A stretch of DNA of 45,498 bases. Origin: Jimgerdemannia flammicorona. Its lineage: Eukaryota > Mucoromycota > Endogonomycetes > Endogonales > Endogonaceae. This document shows positions 43,316 through 45,498 of this stretch, piece by piece. Numbering within the stretch: the first letter of the stretch is position 1; every line of letters begins with the position of its first letter. The DNA is taken from NCBI GenBank assembly GCA_003990745.1, contig RBNI01000066.1, forward strand, positions 1 to 45,498, written 5' to 3'. The notes under the pieces are model-generated. The model ran no database searches. It saw nothing but the letters and a program-made list of their open reading frames with translations, and was not told the origin of the DNA. The position numbers were made by a program, and so were the translations under genes.

Positions 43316-44890
43316 TAAGAGTAATTTGTCTTCTCAATCTCTGAGCTTTATACTCCAGATAGATGTATTGATCTCTAGAATCATTTATTCTTTATACTGC
43401 AAAGGTATGATCTTAATCTTATATCTTAAGTTTTATAATAATTTTCATAGTAGTGATTACAAAAGTAAATTTCTTCAGCTCTTAGAGTCTTTTTCCAAAG
43501 TTCTTATACTTGACTTTCTTTGTCTTTTAGAACTAATTGACTTAGATTTATTTACTATAGATCAGGGGGTATTTATATAGTTTTCAGACTATATATAAGG
43601 CTAGATAATTAGTTATAACTCACAATTACTAGAAAATACCATTTAATATATTTTAGAATTTAGATAACTAACTAACTAGATAAGATTAATTTTATATTTA
43701 TGATAAATTTGGCTAGTTAATATACAGTCACTATTTGTATAACTAACTAACTTACTCAATTTAGCTAATAGAGTCATTCTTATATATTTTAAAATTTAAT
43801 ATATATAACTGAAATTATATCATCTTCATTCTTCTCCTTATTTTCTTTAGAGAGTCTGGTCAAATCATTTTCTGTATCTTTCATAATTGTATTAAGATTA
43901 GTAGTGGGCTCTGGAAGTGAGGAAAGAAAGTTATTAATATTATCTTTCAATAAAATAAGTAAGTTGCCATCATTTTCCAAGTTATCTGAGGGGGTGATAT
44001 ATATTATTAAAGAATATAAAGTCATTCTGCTTTTAAGGTCTTCAGTCAATAGTAAGGTTATCCACAAAGTAAAAAATATTTATAGAATTCTGGAGATAGT
44101 AGACTCTCAAGAGAGGGTCTTGAAATAGTGTAATTAGAGTTTTAAAGATCTTGAACCTCATCATTCTTGATTATGATAGTTGATTGGATCTCTTCTGTAA
44201 CAATTTTCTCAAGATAGTCTATATAGTGGCTTATCAGTTTTTGAATATTAGAGACTTTGATATATTCTAGATTAGAAATAGCCCAGAGTACATATATATC
44301 TAAAGATCTGGTAGACTCTTTGGCCAATTTCTATTTATACTTATCTATATATATAGTATCTATAATTTCTTAAGAGCTGGCTTGAGTAAATTCTTAATAA
44401 AGATGATATCTTATCTCATATTCTTGCTACATCTAAAGATACTTAGCAGTAGTAGTGATTCTTATCTTTATTTCTCAGCAGTTGAGAGTATAGTAGTAGG
44501 GATCTCTTATATAGAGATTTAGACTAAGGGTCCTTCTTATATATAATCTTATTATTCTCTTGATATTAGTAAATATTTGTTCTTAAACTAATAGACCTAG
44601 ATGACTTCTTGATTTAAATAGTAGATATTTTATTTTATAGTAAGTTTTCTTATTTGTAGTTGATATTTTGTACTTCTTCTCTTGATACTTCTTTTATATC
44701 TTAAGAGTCTTCTTCTTTAGTCCAGAGAGTAGAGTCATCTGACTAGTGTAGATACTACTAGAGTTATTATAAGTCATTATGAGTTTAGATACAGATCATC
44801 TTATAATCAAGATGAGTTATGATTGAGTCATGATTTACAACTAATGGCTTACAAAGTTAAGACAGTCTTCTGAATTCTGATATGTATCAT
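43316..44890 (-). repeat. Decayed, inverted LTR of the same family
   Basis: Read on the minus strand, the sequence follows the LTR from about 44890 leftwards. A counterpart of the LTR 5' end (AGAAGACTGTC ... TTGTAAGCCATTAG) is followed by TATAAAAGAAG at about 44690. Then come translated remnants of the U3 ORF with many stops: a QEYEI block near 44400, and the segment 44327-44142 with WAISNLEYIKVSNIQKLI, matching the WSIPNLEYVRVSDFRDL block of the intact ORF. Base composition is strongly AT-biased, consistent with C-to-T decay. The 3' end of the relic, toward 43316, is uncertain. Confidence 0.7.
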
Positions 44891-45498
44891 TGGTTTTAAA
44901 GGTATCATTATAATATAAAAAGTATATTTAAAGATTTTATTATTAAAAATACTTATATTTTACTAAATTATTTTAATCTAAAATTTATTTATTTATTTAT
45001 AATTTTAAGATTATATATAAATTTACTATAATATAATAGCTAAGTAGATATAATAATTTCTTAGTTATAGTATATTTTTATATTTTTTCTCAAGTTTTTT
45101 TTTTTTATTTTTTCTTAAATATTCCATAATATTCCAGTCTCTTCTAAATACTTAGAAATTTTTTCTTAGTATTAAAACTTTATTAGAATATTCTTATCTT
45201 TACTCAATACTAAGTATTTTATTTTACATAACTAGTTATAGATCTTTTTGGATATTTCTTTCTCTACTACTATATTAGTTATAGTGCTCCTAACGAGTCA
45301 ATTTAATCCGGATTGGATTCGGATTGATTCGGATTGAATCCCATCCGAATCAACTCGGATGGGATTCGAATCAACCATTGTTTTGATTTCCAAATTAGAT
45401 AATTAAATTTTTACATCAATAACTCAATGAATAATCATCCAAATTTGATGATCTTGGTGTCATTTGAAAGCCCTTAATAAGGCCTATCTAATGATACC
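44891..45498. other. AT-rich terminal stretch with hairpin and GGATT repeats
   Basis: Non-coding and AT-rich up to about 45295. It then has a run of GGATTCGGATTGATTCGGATT-like units (45308-45335), given here only as the short unit GGATT(C/G), followed by a 13-bp perfect inverted repeat: GAATCCCATCCGA at 45336-45348 and TCGGATGGGATTC at 45355-45367 with a 6-nt loop. No gene was seen up to the window end. Confidence 0.6.

Noticed and set aside
1..45498. CRISPR arrays, bacterial operons, prophage
   Set aside because: No spaced direct repeats of CRISPR type; spliced eukaryotic genes throughout.

Overview
This window looks like nuclear DNA of a basidiomycete fungus, probably Agaricomycetes. The protein-coding genes are split by many short GT-AG introns (mostly about 50-70 bp). 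Several protein families have their best remembered relatives in mushroom-forming fungi: a shortened LRWD1-like WD protein, a ROK-type kinase, and Cys-rich HGT-motif proteins. No bacterial operon features, CRISPR array, rRNA or convincing tRNA were seen. All gene models were built by hand from reading frame, GT/AG borders and exon phase; for every multi-exon gene called intact except the BRF-like gene, the exon lengths sum to a whole number of codons.

Positions 1-35,700 form a dense block of mostly housekeeping genes. In order they are MSS51 (-), CWC22 (+), a phosphatase-like relic, DPH7 (-), an AT-rich gap with a decayed membrane-protein frame, a GNL1-type GTPase (+), the RRP3 DEAD-box helicase (+), an LRWD1/ORCA-like WD40 protein (+), a TFIIB-related (BRF-like) factor (+), a METTL21/EFM6-type methyltransferase (-), a small mitoribosomal protein (+), a decaying ROK-family sugar kinase (-), an acid sphingomyelinase (-), two adjacent paralogues with Cys-rich modules and a PARP-like HGT domain (both -), IWS1/SPN1 (-) and a coiled-coil protein (+). 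Three divergent pairs share short promoters: MSS51/CWC22, the methyltransferase/mitoribosomal protein, and IWS1/coiled-coil. The roles span pre-mRNA splicing, ribosome biogenesis, Pol II and Pol III transcription, translation-factor modification and mitochondrial gene expression.

Positions 35,700-45,498 are a repeat island. A Ty3/Gypsy-type LTR retrotransposon (about 5.9 kb, 37389-43311) sits inside very AT-rich, decayed DNA. Its LTRs are long (about 1.5 kb). Each carries an open reading frame of 250-270 codons in the U3 part, with its own TATA box. The internal region starts directly at reverse transcriptase, with no gag or protease, and pol is broken by stops and a frameshift. A badly decayed inverted LTR of the same family lies just downstream (about 43320-44890).

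The observations I rate highest are the LTR-encoded ORF, the paralogous Cys-module/HGT pair with a matching 36-nt terminal exon, the near-identical 51-54-codon repeats at the C-terminus of the BRF-like factor, the stop-codon minisatellite of CWC22, the start-less and frameshifted ROK kinase, and long A/T homopolymers placed in introns.
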